From DATELY01 sp035276085 (lineage in GTDB: Bacteria > Pseudomonadota > Gammaproteobacteria > Steroidobacterales > Steroidobacteraceae): DNA of 46,090 bases. Shown piece after piece: positions 1 to 8,249 of this stretch. The stretch covers positions 1 to 46,090 of the forward strand of contig DATELY010000180.1 in the NCBI GenBank assembly GCA_035276085.1, given 5' to 3'. The position numbers were made by a program, and so were the translations under genes. The notes beneath the pieces were generated by a model, which saw only the letters and a program-made list of their open reading frames with translations, did not search any database and was not told the DNA's origin. The first letter of the stretch is position 1; each line of letters begins with the position of its first letter.

Positions 1-797
1 TGCTCGTTCGCGACGTAGCCTTCGGTCGTGGGCCATTCGCGCCAGACGTACTGGGTCTTGTCGCTGAAGTCGGTGTCTTCTTCGACTTCATGGGAGCGGA
101 CCGGAAATGCGAGCTTCCACTCGCGATCCTGCTTCACGGCCTGCATGAACTCGTCGGTGACGAGCAGCGAGAGGTTGAACTGACGCAAGCGGCCTGCTTC
201 GCGCTTGGCGCGAATGAAGTCCATCGCATCGGGATGGCCGATGTCGAACGTGCCCATCTGCGCGCCGCGGCGACCGCCCGCCGAGGACACGGTGAAGCAC
301 ATCTTGTCGTAGATATCCATGAACGACAGCGGGCCCGAGGTGTACGCGCCTGCGCCGGACACGTACGCGCCGCGGGGGCGCAGCGTCGAGAACTCGTAAC
401 CGATGCCGCAACCGGCCTTCAGCGTGAGGCCGGCCTCGTGCACCTTGCACAGAATGTCGTCCATCGAATCGCGGATGGTGCCGGATACCGTGCAGTTGAT
501 CGTCGAGGTGGCCGGCTTGTGCTCCTGTGCGCCGGCGTTCGACATGATGCGGCCTGCGGGAATGCAGCCCTTGCGCAGCGCCCACAGGAATTCGCCATGC
601 CACTGTTCGCGGCCGGATTCTTCTTCGACGTCTGCCAGCGCACGGGCGACGCGTTGATAGGTCTCGTCCATGGTGCGATCGATGGGCGATCCATCCTTGG
701 CAGACAGCCGATACTTCTTGTCCCAGATGTCGAGCGACGCTTCTTGAAAAGGAATGCTGTTGACGTCCATCGGTGCGAGCTTGATTGCGGTCTTCAT
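1..797 (-). CDS. nrdJ: Class II (adenosylcobalamin-dependent) ribonucleotide reductase, 5' part
   Basis: Reduces ribonucleotides to deoxyribonucleotides using a B12-derived radical; cytoplasmic. Only the first 265 codons are in the window; the rest runs off the left edge. The protein begins MKTAIKLAPMDVNSIPFQ and contains the segments ALRKGCIPAGRIMSNAGAQ, STINCTVSGTIRDSMDDIL, KAGCGIGYEFSTLRPRGAYV and CFTVSSAGGRRGAQMGTFDI, which I recognise as the NrdJ form found in pseudomonads and xanthomonads rather than class I NrdA. The conserved active-site Cys is in STINCTVSG. The start at 797 is the ATG that gives the family N-terminus; no strong Shine-Dalgarno is visible. Two NrdR boxes lie upstream on the same side, so NrdR repression is likely. 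I saw no cobalamin riboswitch in the leader. Confidence 0.93.
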   Translation of the reverse strand, partial: MKTAIKLAPMDVNSIPFQEASLDIWDKKYRLSAKDGSPIDRTMDETYQRVARALADVEEESGREQWHGEFLWALRKGCIPAGRIMSNAGAQEHKPATSTINCTVSGTIRDSMDDILCKVHEAGLTLKAGCGIGYEFSTLRPRGAYVSGAGAYTSGPLSFMDIYDKMCFTVSSAGGRRGAQMGTFDIGHPDAMDFIRAKREAGRLRQFNLSLLVTDEFMQAVKQDREWKLAFPVRSHEVEEDTDFSDKTQYVWREWPTTEGYVANE

Positions 798-936
798 GCC
801 GGTATGACACTCACGGATAGAGGGTTCCAGGACCCCTGTGATTTTTATTTCCCGCAGTGCTCAGTGGCGCGCTGCGGATCCATCTGACCGGTAGTGGAGT
901 CGCCCGAGGACGCGGCCGGGAGGACCGATTCGAGCG

Positions 937-952
937 GCACAACATATAGTGT
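937..952. promoter_or_regulatory. NrdR box, nrdJ-proximal
   Basis: The 16-mer GCACAACATATAGTGT agrees with the known NrdR box consensus (acaCwAtATaTwGtgt) at 14 of 16 positions by eye. It lies 140 bp upstream of the nrdJ start. On the nrdJ strand it contains TATATG, which could serve as a -10, so bound NrdR would block transcription. NrdR is the universal repressor of bacterial ribonucleotide reductase genes. Spacing to the second box is about 178 bp, much longer than the usual tandem arrangement. Confidence 0.7.
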
Positions 953-1114
953 CAGGGGGGCAACGCTACGCCCGCAGCAAAGGGGACGTCAAGGGTGGAA
1001 TCTCTGAAAATTTTGGTCACTATTTTTATTTATTTTCATAAACTTACGTCGATTATGGGGCGAATAATCCACGCAAATTGTAGCTCTGGGAGGGCACCGG
1101 ACAGAATCACCGCA

Positions 1115-1130
1115 ACACAACATCTTGTGT
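1115..1130. promoter_or_regulatory. NrdR box, distal
   Basis: ACACAACATCTTGTGT is a second 14-of-16 match to the NrdR consensus and a near-perfect palindrome with ACACAA / TTGTGT arms. It lies between nrdJ and the protease gene. Its wide separation from the other box suggests DNA looping or a second promoter; that part is inference. Confidence 0.6.
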
Positions 1131-1343
1131 TCCCAGGTAAGGAACAGGAAGCGCACATCTGATGCACCGGTTGTGCACAGGTTGTCCTCAATTCTGGGGC
1201 GACGAATGACACGCACGCTTGGACACTGTCGAGCCCATCGCGCATCGGGGGATACAGTGCCCCCACCTCTTCGCCCTCGTAATCTCACGCGCTCCAACAA
1301 TGCTTGTAGGTGAGATGAATCGCGCAACGATCACACGAGGCCG

Positions 1344-1372
1344 GCGGAACTTTGCGGCTCGCTTGCGTGTCC
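1344..1372 (+). promoter_or_regulatory. Possible sigma-E (extracytoplasmic stress) promoter for degQ
   Basis: GGAACTT at 1344-1350 is an exact match to the sigma-E -35 element. After 17 bp comes TCCGT (1368-1372), a partial match to the TCTGA-type -10. It would give a leader of about 125 nt before the protease start. DegP/DegQ/MucD genes are classic sigma-E targets, which raises the prior. The -10 is weak. Confidence 0.4.
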
Positions 1373-1500
1373 GTGAAGTCAGTCGTTGCTGCTCGACTTC
1401 TCTTCATTCGAGTTCTGCATTCGATGCGAATGATGCGTCGACGTGCACATCACGCCGATAATCTTCGCTGCAATCCACTGCCAACCTCCAAAGGATGTCT

Positions 1501-2895
1501 ATGAATCTGCTCGCTCGTTCAGCTCGCGCGCCGTTCATCGTCTTACTCGTCGCGAGCTTGTGGTCCTCCATCGCCGGCGCGCAATTGCCCGCCAAGGTGG
1601 GTGATACGCCCGTGCCGTCGCTGGCGCCCATGATCAAGAAGGTGTCGCCCGCCGTGGTGAACATCGCGACCAAGGGCACCGTGCGCCAGCCCAACAATCC
1701 CTTGCTGGAGGATCCGTTTTTCCGTCGCTTCTTCGATCTGCCGCAGGGGCCGATCGAGCGGCAATTTCAGAGCGCGGGCTCGGGTGTGATCGTCGATGCC
1801 AAGCAAGGGCACATCATCACGAATGCGCACGTCATCGAGAACGCCAGTGAGATCACGGTGACGCTGCTCGACAACCGCTCGCTGAAAGCGGAAGTCGTCG
1901 GCAAGGACCCAGGCTCGGATGTCGCAGTGCTCAAGGTGAAAGCGAGCGGACTCACGAGCATTCCGCTCGCGGACTCCAGCCGCGCTGAAGTCGGCGATTT
2001 CGTCGTTGCGATCGGCAATCCCTTCGGCCTGCAACACACGGTTACGTCCGGAATCATCAGTGCGCTGGGTCGCTCAGGCATCAACCCGGAGGGGTATGAG
2101 GACTTCATTCAGACCGACGCGTCCATCAATCCCGGTAACTCGGGCGGCGCGCTGGTGAATCTGAGCGGCGAGCTGATCGGCATCAACACCGCGATTCTCT
2201 CGCGCAGTGGCGGCAACATCGGCATCGGCTTCGCGATTCCCTCCGACATGGTCCGCGCCGTGACGGATCAGATCATGAAGTACGGCGAAGTTCGGCGCGG
2301 CCTCCTGGGCGTGAGCATTCAGACGCTGACGCCGGATGTCGCTGAGAACCTGGGACTCAAGGACGCCTCCGGTGCGCTCGTGTCTGAAGTGGTTGAAGGT
2401 TCTGCTGCTGCGAAAGCCGGTGTGCAGCCGGGCGACGTGGTCACGACCGTCAACGGTCGCGGGGTGAAGTCGAGCGCTGAGCTGCGCAACGCCATTGGCT
2501 TGCTGCGCATCGGCGACAAAGTCGAGCTCGGCCTGATTCGCGATGGCAAGCCGCGTCGCATCACGGCGCTCATCGGCGAGCGCGACGAGAAGCGCGCCGA
2601 AGCCGAAGGCGGCGAAAACGGCAAGGGCAAGGGTCCCGAGGAGCTGCACGAAGGCTTGCAAGGTGCTGAGTTCGCGAACGCGCCCAGCAATGGCGGTGTG
2701 ACGATCAAAGCGGTGGCTGAAGACAGCCCGGCGGCACAGAACAACTTGCGGCCGAATGACTTGATCGTCGCCGTCGGTCGAACACGGATCACCAACCTCG
2801 ATCAGCTGCGTGCGGCGGTGAAGGATGCGAGCGTGTTCGTGCTGACGATTCGGCGCGGTAACAGCACGGTGGTGCTGCCGATCCGCGGGGGCTGA
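1501..2895 (+). CDS. degQ: DegQ/MucD-type periplasmic serine protease-chaperone
   Basis: Do-family protease that degrades or refolds damaged envelope proteins in the periplasm. I chose ATG 1501 because AAAGGA at 1490-1495 is then well spaced; the ATG at 1495 overlaps that Shine-Dalgarno. Numbering from the 1495 ATG (466 aa): signal peptide about 1-29 ending AGA|Q, trypsin-like domain about 40-270 with catalytic His112 (NAHVI), Asp142 (GSDVAVL) and Ser216 (GNSGGA), then two PDZ domains (about 275-365 and 385-460) separated by a charged Lys/Glu-rich linker. The loop between the N-terminus and the protease core is short, more like DegQ than DegP. An 11-bp stem terminator follows directly. No anti-sigma genes adjoin it. 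Confidence 0.95.
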   Translation: MNLLARSARAPFIVLLVASLWSSIAGAQLPAKVGDTPVPSLAPMIKKVSPAVVNIATKGTVRQPNNPLLEDPFFRRFFDLPQGPIERQFQSAGSGVIVDAKQGHIITNAHVIENASEITVTLLDNRSLKAEVVGKDPGSDVAVLKVKASGLTSIPLADSSRAEVGDFVVAIGNPFGLQHTVTSGIISALGRSGINPEGYEDFIQTDASINPGNSGGALVNLSGELIGINTAILSRSGGNIGIGFAIPSDMVRAVTDQIMKYGEVRRGLLGVSIQTLTPDVAENLGLKDASGALVSEVVEGSAAAKAGVQPGDVVTTVNGRGVKSSAELRNAIGLLRIGDKVELGLIRDGKPRRITALIGERDEKRAEAEGGENGKGKGPEELHEGLQGAEFANAPSNGGVTIKAVAEDSPAAQNNLRPNDLIVAVGRTRITNLDQLRAAVKDASVFVLTIRRGNSTVVLPIRGG

Positions 2896-2921
2896 CGAAC
2901 CTCCGTTCGCCCTTCCATCAC

Positions 2922-2952
2922 GGGCGTGCCGCAGACCGCGGCACGCCCTTTT
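2922..2952. terminator. Rho-independent terminator after degQ, probably bidirectional
   Basis: Perfect 11-bp stem GGGCGTGCCGC / GCGGCACGCCC with a 5-nt loop (AGACC), followed by TTTT at 2949-2952. It sits between the convergent ends of the protease gene and the aminopeptidase gene and touches the latter's stop codon. Confidence 0.85.
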
Positions 2953-4055
2953 CATTGCTGCAGATCGACTCGCGTGCAAACGGGTTCGCCCGGCTGCTGC
3001 GCAATCAAGGCCTGCAGGCGCGCGTAGAACGCGCCGAAGTCGGAACCGGCCGATGCGAACTGGCGCCGCAGTAACGGCACGCATTCCCGATACGTGGCGA
3101 CGGCCACCAGGTGCGCGTTGTTCAATGCTCTATCGAAGAAGCGATCATAGCCGCTGTAGCCGTTCCAGGATGCTTTGAGCTGCGCGTAGCGAAACTTCAG
3201 CTCGCCGAACTGCTGATTCTTCCGATGGCGCTTCTCCGCAGCAGGAAGGTCGCTCGCATACAGGTTTCGCAGTCGATCGCGCGTTTCCAACAACAGCTTG
3301 GCGATGGCCGCATCCTTGCTGCGCTGATCGCGCCACTGCGCGAGAGCGGATGCGTTGTCACGTTGCTCCAACCAGCGCTTGAGCCCCTCCTCTTCCACCA
3401 CGGTTGCGAACGCTTCGTTGAACTCTGAGTCGCTCGGCAGATAGATGACCTGATGCGCGAGCTCATGGAACAGCGTCGAGGCCAGCTGCGCATCGCTCCA
3501 GCCGAGCATCGTGTTCAAGACGGGATCGGCAAAGTGACCCAGGGTGGAATACGCCGCTACCCCGCCGACGCTCGCGTCGTAGCCCCGCGTGCGCAATCCT
3601 CGCGCATATCGCTGCGCCGATCCTTCGCGGAAGTAACCGCGATAGACGACGCAACCCGCAATCGGAAAGCACCAGCGACGCGGCTCGACGGCGAACTCCG
3701 GCGTGGCGAATACGTTCCAGACGATGAAGTTGCGACGCAGGTCGGCATAGCTGCGGTAGCTCGCGTTGTCCGGCAAGCCGAGCGCCGTGATGGCGAATTG
3801 CCGCGCTTCGACCACGTATTCGAGCCGTCGTCGCAGGCTATCCGAGGTCGTCGGCCGGACGATGACGTTGTGGATCGGTTCGCGGCGCGACAGCACCTCC
3901 ATCTGCCCACGCGCAGCCTGCAGGACATAGCAGCCCGAGAGCGACCAGGACAGCGCCAAGAGCAGCAGCGTTCGCGTCCAGCGATGCCCGCTGACTCGGG
4001 CGCGTGAGCACTGGCATGCGGCGATGGCGGGTCTCTCAGCTACACTCGAAAGCAT
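2952..4055 (-). CDS. Putative zinc aminopeptidase lipoprotein (PF10023-like)
   Basis: Predicted membrane-anchored metallopeptidase; substrate unknown. The 367-aa frame has a hydrophobic segment LLLLALSWSLSGC whose Cys42 fits a lipobox, so the mature protein is probably a lipoprotein facing the periplasm. The zinc-protease signature HELAHQ is at 197-202 and NEAFA at 213-217 supplies the likely third ligand Glu214. The segment around 170-187 (STLGHFADPVLNTMLGW) and the overall length match the family annotated as putative aminopeptidase. The only in-frame ATG is at 4055, giving a long basic n-region, and it overlaps the cca start codon on the other strand by two bases. A later non-ATG start is possible. 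Convergent with degQ, sharing a terminator. Confidence 0.82.
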   Translation of the reverse strand: MLSSVAERPAIAACQCSRARVSGHRWTRTLLLLALSWSLSGCYVLQAARGQMEVLSRREPIHNVIVRPTTSDSLRRRLEYVVEARQFAITALGLPDNASYRSYADLRRNFIVWNVFATPEFAVEPRRWCFPIAGCVVYRGYFREGSAQRYARGLRTRGYDASVGGVAAYSTLGHFADPVLNTMLGWSDAQLASTLFHELAHQVIYLPSDSEFNEAFATVVEEEGLKRWLEQRDNASALAQWRDQRSKDAAIAKLLLETRDRLRNLYASDLPAAEKRHRKNQQFGELKFRYAQLKASWNGYSGYDRFFDRALNNAHLVAVATYRECVPLLRRQFASAGSDFGAFYARLQALIAQQPGEPVCTRVDLQQ

Positions 4056-5280
4056 GAAGGTGTATTTGGTCGGTGGCGCGGTTCGCGATGAGTTGCTCGG
4101 CTTGGCCGTAGACGAACGCGATTGGGTGGTCGTTGGGGCCAGCCCGCAAGCATTGCTCGACCTCGGCTACAAAGCGGTTGGCAAAGACTTCCCGGTATTC
4201 CTGCATCCGCAGACCGGCGAAGAATACGCGCTCGCTCGCACCGAGCGAAAAACCGGGCGCGGCTATTACGGCTTCGAAGCGTACTTCGCACCCGACGTCA
4301 CGCTCGAGGATGACCTGCGTCGGCGCGATCTGACGGTCAACGCGATTGCGAAGGATCCCGAAACGGGACAGCTGATCGATCCATTCGGCGGTGTTCGCGA
4401 TCTTCAATCGCGGGTGCTGAGACACGTCTCGGCAGCGTTCAGCGAAGACCCGCTACGGGTGCTGCGCGTCGCGCGCTTCGCGGCTCGATTCGCACCGCTG
4501 GGTTTCACGGTCGCGCCTGAAACGTTGGACCTGATGCGCGCGATGTCGCAGACGGATGAGCTCAACGCCCTCGTGCCCGAGCGAGTCTGGCAGGAGACGC
4601 TGCGTGCGTTGTCCAGCGCTGTCCCCTGGCGCTATTTCGAAGTGTTGCGAGAGGTCGGCGCGCTCGCGCAGGTGTTTCCGGAATTGGAACGGCTCTTCGG
4701 CGTACCGCAGCCGCCGCAGTGGCATCCGGAGATCGACACAGGCGTCCACACCTTCATGGTGCTGGAGCAAGCCACTGCGCTCAGCGCCGATCCGCGGGTG
4801 CGCTTCGCCTCATTGGTCCACGATCTCGGCAAAGGCACCACGCCGCCGGAAGAGTGGCCACGCCATGTCGGCCATGAAGAGCGCAGCGTGAAATTGATCG
4901 AGGCGCTGTGCGAACGGCTGCGCGTGCCGCGCGACTTTCGCGAATTGGCACGCATCGTCGCGCGCTATCACGGCATCGCTCATCGAGCGGATGCGTTGCG
5001 CGCGTCGACCATGGTCGATGCACTCGACAAGCTCGATGCGTATCGGCGGCCGGAACGCTTCGAGCAATTCCTGGTTGCCTGCGAAGCGGACATTCGTGGA
5101 CGAACGGGTTTCGAGAAGCGCGACTATCCGCAGGCGCAACGTTGGCGCCGCGCGTTCGAGCTCGCGCGCGCCGTGCAGTTCGATCGCGAACGCTGGGGCG
5201 ATCTCACTGGCGAGGAGATTCGCGAGCGTCTGCGGCAGGAAAGAATCGCCACGCTCAAGCGCGAGCTGGGCGCACACTGA
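4054..5280 (+). CDS. cca: CCA-adding enzyme (multifunctional tRNA nucleotidyltransferase)
   Basis: Adds or repairs the 3' CCA of tRNAs without a template. The 408-aa protein starts MKVYLVGGAVRDELLGL, colinear with E. coli Cca. The nucleotidyltransferase core shows GGAVRD (7-12), ERDW with Glu21/Asp23 in place of the usual Asp-x-Asp metal pair, LARTERK and DDLRRRDLTVNAIA. The C-terminal half carries an HD phosphohydrolase domain (HTFMVLEQ ... LVHDLGKG), as in the gammaproteobacterial multifunctional type. ATG 4054 is chosen over an upstream ATG because it restores the family N-terminus. Ends 2 bp from the convergent methyltransferase gene. The tRNA at 18603 lacks an encoded CCA and would depend on this enzyme. 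Confidence 0.95.
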   Translation: MKVYLVGGAVRDELLGLAVDERDWVVVGASPQALLDLGYKAVGKDFPVFLHPQTGEEYALARTERKTGRGYYGFEAYFAPDVTLEDDLRRRDLTVNAIAKDPETGQLIDPFGGVRDLQSRVLRHVSAAFSEDPLRVLRVARFAARFAPLGFTVAPETLDLMRAMSQTDELNALVPERVWQETLRALSSAVPWRYFEVLREVGALAQVFPELERLFGVPQPPQWHPEIDTGVHTFMVLEQATALSADPRVRFASLVHDLGKGTTPPEEWPRHVGHEERSVKLIEALCERLRVPRDFRELARIVARYHGIAHRADALRASTMVDALDKLDAYRRPERFEQFLVACEADIRGRTGFEKRDYPQAQRWRRAFELARAVQFDRERWGDLTGEEIRERLRQERIATLKRELGAH

Positions 5281-5282
5281 GC

Positions 5283-6461
5283 CTACAAGCTCGCGCTCAG
5301 ATCTCTCACGCTGAAGCCGATCAGCGGCTCGTCGATGCCGCGGCTCAATCCGATCACCTTGAACCGCTCGCCCATTTCATTCGGCAGGGTGAGCACCATG
5401 GCTTGCCGCGCGACTTGCATGCGTGCCGGCAGATCTGCGGATGCGAGCACATTCAAGTAGCGCTCGATCCCAGCGCCCATCAGAAAGTGCGATTGCGTGC
5501 AGTAGCCTGCGACGTGCAATCCAGCCGTTGCAGCGGCATCTGCGACGGCCGTGAAGTCCACCCATGCACCGATGTCCTGCAGCCCAACATTGATGAGGGG
5601 CTCATCGTGGAAGCGATGACGGAAGTGGCACAGCAGCGTGCCCTCGTTGCGATCCACGCGATAGTAGTCGCGGCGTGGCAGACCGTAGTCGATGAGCAGC
5701 GCCACACCCCGCTGCAGCGTCGTTGCGATGGATGAAATCCACGCAGGCAGGCGCGTATTGATCTCGGACGTGTAGCGATCCGGGAAGGCGAATCCAAGCT
5801 CCCGCTCCACGGTACGCACCGCATTCGCGAGGGGTTTTGACGCGCGGACTTCGGACCAATCCAGGCGTCCGAGCTGCCACGTCACACCCAACGCATTGAC
5901 ATCGTTCGCGCGCATCCGAAAGCGTTCGACCGGCATGGCATCGAGCACTTCATTCGCCAGCATCACACCTTCGAATGTTGCGGGCAGTGCATCGAGCCAG
6001 TGCACCCGCTCTTCGAGATGCGGCACGCGCTCCATCACCGTGGTCTGCTGCCGCTCGCGCAAGTCGGCGCTTACTTCGAGAATGCTGTAGCGCGTCGGCA
6101 GCTGCTGCAGCCGCTCCAGCTCGAGCAACACGTCGACAGCCATCGTTCCAGAGCCGGCGCCGAACTCGAGGATCTCGCCACCGCCCAGACTGGTGAGGAC
6201 CTGAGCGCATTGATTCGCGACACAGCGGCTGAACAGCGGCGATATCTCGGGCGCCGTCACGAAATCGCCCGCGCCACCCAGCTTGCGACTGCCCGCGCTG
6301 TAGTACCCCAGGCCCGGCTCGTACAACGCCATCTCCATGTAGCGCTCGAAGCTGATCCAGCCCTGATGCGCTTCGATCTCTCGGCAGATGCGCGTGATCA
6401 GACGCTCGCTGTGTGCGTGTTCTTCTGCCGTGAGCGGCGGCAACTCCAGGGCGACCGTCAT
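5283..6461 (-). CDS. MidA/NDUFAF7-family SAM-dependent methyltransferase
   Basis: Member of the PF02636 family, whose mitochondrial relative methylates an arginine of a complex I subunit; the bacterial substrate is not established. 392 aa from ATG 6461. Visible are the N-terminal ISFERYMEMALYEPGLGYYS, GDFVTAPEISPLFSRCVANQ, SAM motif I LEFGAGSGTMAVDVL, ANEVLDAMPVERF and LLIDYGLPRRDYY, all typical of the family. I rejected an upstream extension of 30 codons because it lies in a hairpin repeat and has no family similarity. Divergent from the pteridine reductase gene, convergent with cca. Confidence 0.88.
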   Translation of the reverse strand: MTVALELPPLTAEEHAHSERLITRICREIEAHQGWISFERYMEMALYEPGLGYYSAGSRKLGGAGDFVTAPEISPLFSRCVANQCAQVLTSLGGGEILEFGAGSGTMAVDVLLELERLQQLPTRYSILEVSADLRERQQTTVMERVPHLEERVHWLDALPATFEGVMLANEVLDAMPVERFRMRANDVNALGVTWQLGRLDWSEVRASKPLANAVRTVERELGFAFPDRYTSEINTRLPAWISSIATTLQRGVALLIDYGLPRRDYYRVDRNEGTLLCHFRHRFHDEPLINVGLQDIGAWVDFTAVADAAATAGLHVAGYCTQSHFLMGAGIERYLNVLASADLPARMQVARQAMVLTLPNEMGERFKVIGLSRGIDEPLIGFSVRDLSASL

Positions 6462-6482
6462 GTGGGCGAATCCAGGGGAGCT

Positions 6483-6549
6483 GAGGCCTGGGACCTCGGG
6501 CCTGAGGGCTGTCCAGGTCTCATGCCTCGCGCCCCAGGTCCCAAGCCAC
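6483..6549. repeat. Heptamer-array hairpin A (midA/folM intergenic)
   Basis: Left arm reads as consecutive 7-nt units GAGGCCT, GGGACCT, CGGGCCT, GAGGGCT (6483-6510). The right arm reads AGGTCTC, ATGCCTC, GCGCCCC, AGGTCCC, AAGCCAC (6515-6549). GGGACCT/AGGTCCC pair perfectly and the other opposed units pair at 4-5 of 7 positions. It lies between two divergent genes, 22 bp from the midA start. Same architecture as the elements at 10173 and 19949 but with another heptamer. Confidence 0.7.
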
Positions 6550-6604
6550 ACGCCGAGCGCACCTGCGGTATCGTGAGCAAACTTGGTTCCAAGACGGTAC
6601 GTCT

Positions 6605-7351
6605 ATGACAACTCGACTGACCGGCCGCTGTGCGATCGTGACTGGCGGTGCGAAGCGCTTGGGTGCGGCCATGACGGAAGCCCTGCACGCAGAAGGTGCA
6701 GATGTGGTCATTCATCATCATCGCTCGGTGGCAGCAGCGGCGAGTCTTGCAGCCACGCTGAATGCGCGTCGGCCGGGTTCGGCAACGACGGTGGGCGCGG
6801 ATCTGCTCGCGAGCGGCGCTGCACAATTGATCGTGGAAATTGCCATGACGACGTTCGGGCGCATCGATGTGCTGGTCAACAGCGCGTCGAGCTTCTACCC
6901 CACGCCGCTGGGAAACATTGCGGAAAGTCATTGGGACGATCTGATCGGCACGAACCTGAGGGCACCCTTGTTCTTGTCGCAAGCCGCGGCACCGCACCTG
7001 CGGCAGGCGCGCGGCGTCATCGTGAATCTGGTCGACATCCATGCGCAACGGCCACTGAAGCATCATCCCGTGTACTGCATCGCGAAGGCCGGCCTTGCGA
7101 TGCTGACGAAGTCGCTCGCGCGGGAGCTCGGACCCGACGTACGCGTGAACGGCATTGCGCCCGGTCCGATTCTCTGGCCGGAAAGCGGCATGGAGCCGGC
7201 GCTGCAAAACGAGATCATCGACCAGACTGCGCTGAAGTGCTCCGGCGCGCCCGAGGACATCGTGCGTGCGCTGTTGTTCCTGACCGCGGAATCGCCGTTC
7301 GTCACGGGACAGATCATCGCAGTCGACGGTGGACGGAGCATCGGCTGGTAG
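6605..7351 (+). CDS. folM: Pteridine reductase / dihydromonapterin reductase, FolM-like SDR
   Basis: Short-chain dehydrogenase expected to reduce dihydropterins with NADPH, making tetrahydromonapterin or acting as an alternative dihydrofolate reductase. 248 aa. The cofactor motif is TGGAKRLG (13-20), where the Arg is typical of pteridine reductases. NSASSFYPTPLG (92-103) is the family's substrate-loop signature, Asp144 (LVDIHAQRP) replaces the usual SDR Ser, and the catalytic pair is Tyr157/Lys161 (YCIAK). Faces folK tail-to-tail with 1 bp between the genes, so the neighbourhood is a pterin/folate group. A generic SDR is the alternative, but the signatures argue against it. Confidence 0.85.
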   Translation: MTTRLTGRCAIVTGGAKRLGAAMTEALHAEGADVVIHHHRSVAAAASLAATLNARRPGSATTVGADLLASGAAQLIVEIAMTTFGRIDVLVNSASSFYPTPLGNIAESHWDDLIGTNLRAPLFLSQAAAPHLRQARGVIVNLVDIHAQRPLKHHPVYCIAKAGLAMLTKSLARELGPDVRVNGIAPGPILWPESGMEPALQNEIIDQTALKCSGAPEDIVRALLFLTAESPFVTGQIIAVDGGRSIGW

Positions 7352-7352
7352 C

Positions 7353-7835
7353 TCACAGCGGCACGGGCGTCATCGGATGCGCATCGCGATCGAAGGACCG
7401 CCACAGCTCGGCAATCGTCTTGCCCGCCGTTGGATGAACGAAATTCGGCGCGATCTCCGCGAGCGGGCCGAGCATGTAAGCGCGCTTGAGCAAGTCGGGA
7501 CGTGGCAGCACGAGTCCCGGGCGCTGGCAGACCGTGTCGCCATACAGGAGCACGTCGAGATCCATGCTGCGTGAAGCCCACTTCGGTGCCTGGCGTTCTC
7601 GACCGCACGCCGCCTCGGCGGCATGGAGATGCTCGAGTACCGTTTCGATGGAATCGCTCGTGGCGAAGCCCGCCACGAGATTGATGAAGTCATCCCCCTC
7701 GAACCCCACCGCTTTGTTCCGATAGGCGGTCGAGCACCTGAGGTCGGAATAGTGCGCGCGCACCAGGCTCAAGGCGCGCCGCAGATTCTCTATCGGCGCC
7801 ACGTTGCTGCCGGCGGCGATGTACACCTCAGGCAT
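7353..7835 (-). CDS. folK: 6-hydroxymethyl-7,8-dihydropterin pyrophosphokinase
   Basis: Transfers pyrophosphate from ATP to 6-hydroxymethyl-dihydropterin in folate synthesis. 160 aa from ATG 7835. It shows VYIAAGSNVAPIENLRRAL, STAYRNKAVGFEGDDFINLV, and the signature RSMDLDVLLYGD followed by LPRPDLLKRAYMLGPLAEIAP, all hallmarks of HPPK. I chose 7835 because that ATG overlaps the folB stop by 8 nt, giving translational coupling, while a longer frame enters folB. Third gene of a leftward tsaD-folB-folK set. Confidence 0.95.
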   Translation of the reverse strand: MPEVYIAAGSNVAPIENLRRALSLVRAHYSDLRCSTAYRNKAVGFEGDDFINLVAGFATSDSIETVLEHLHAAEAACGRERQAPKWASRSMDLDVLLYGDTVCQRPGLVLPRPDLLKRAYMLGPLAEIAPNFVHPTAGKTIAELWRSFDRDAHPMTPVPL

Positions 7836-8205
7836 GGGGACTGCTCGCGTAATCCTCGGCACGCCGCTCGATCTCGATGCCGACATCGCGGGCGCCGCGA
7901 ATGGCGCCCTGCTTGTTCAGTCGGACGCGGACCCACGACACGCCGAACTCCAGCACGATCAGCCTGGCGATGTGCTCCGCGAGCGTTTCGACCAGCTGAT
8001 ACTGCGAGGCCTCGACGAACGCCAATATGCGCTTCGACACCTTCTTGTAGTCGAGCGTGTCTTCGATGCGATCGGTGGCGGCGGCACGGCGAATGTCGCT
8101 GGCCATCTCGATGTCGAGCACGATGCGCTGCTTGACCCGCCGTTCCCAATCCCAGATGCCAACGATGCACTCGGTCGTGAGTGCGCTTAAGAAAATTTTG
8201 TCCAT
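7828..8205 (-). CDS. folB: Dihydroneopterin aldolase
   Basis: Cleaves (and may epimerise) 7,8-dihydroneopterin to 6-hydroxymethyl-dihydropterin, the step before FolK. 125 aa, normal for the family. Recognised by the N-terminus MDKIFLSALTTECIVGIWDWER, the catalytic-region VKQRIVLDIEM, the segment DTLDYKKVSKRI and LVETLAEHIARLIL-like motif before the C-terminal VRVRLNKQGAIRGARDVGI. Overlaps folK by 8 nt and starts 44 bp after tsaD on the same strand. Confidence 0.94.
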   Translation of the reverse strand: MDKIFLSALTTECIVGIWDWERRVKQRIVLDIEMASDIRRAAATDRIEDTLDYKKVSKRILAFVEASQYQLVETLAEHIARLIVLEFGVSWVRVRLNKQGAIRGARDVGIEIERRAEDYASSPHA

Positions 8206-8249
8206 CCGGCGGTGCGATGCTCAGTCGTCGAGGGTGATGTAAGGTTAAT

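Larger units (their letters stand above)
798..1500. other. Divergent intergenic region nrdJ / degQ
   Basis: About 700 bp without a convincing gene. It holds two NrdR-type palindromes (937-952 and 1115-1130), an AT-rich stretch around 1018-1046, a small hairpin GGGT...ACCC at 823-838 in the nrdJ leader, and a sigma-E-like promoter at 1344-1372 for the protease gene. Open frames here are short and have no family resemblance. Confidence 0.6.

Noticed and set aside
798..960. Cobalamin riboswitch in the nrdJ leader
   Set aside because: Expected because NrdJ is B12-dependent, and the minus strand has CCGGT and GCCACTG pieces, but the order and spacing of the conserved B12-box elements are absent and the likely leader is too short.
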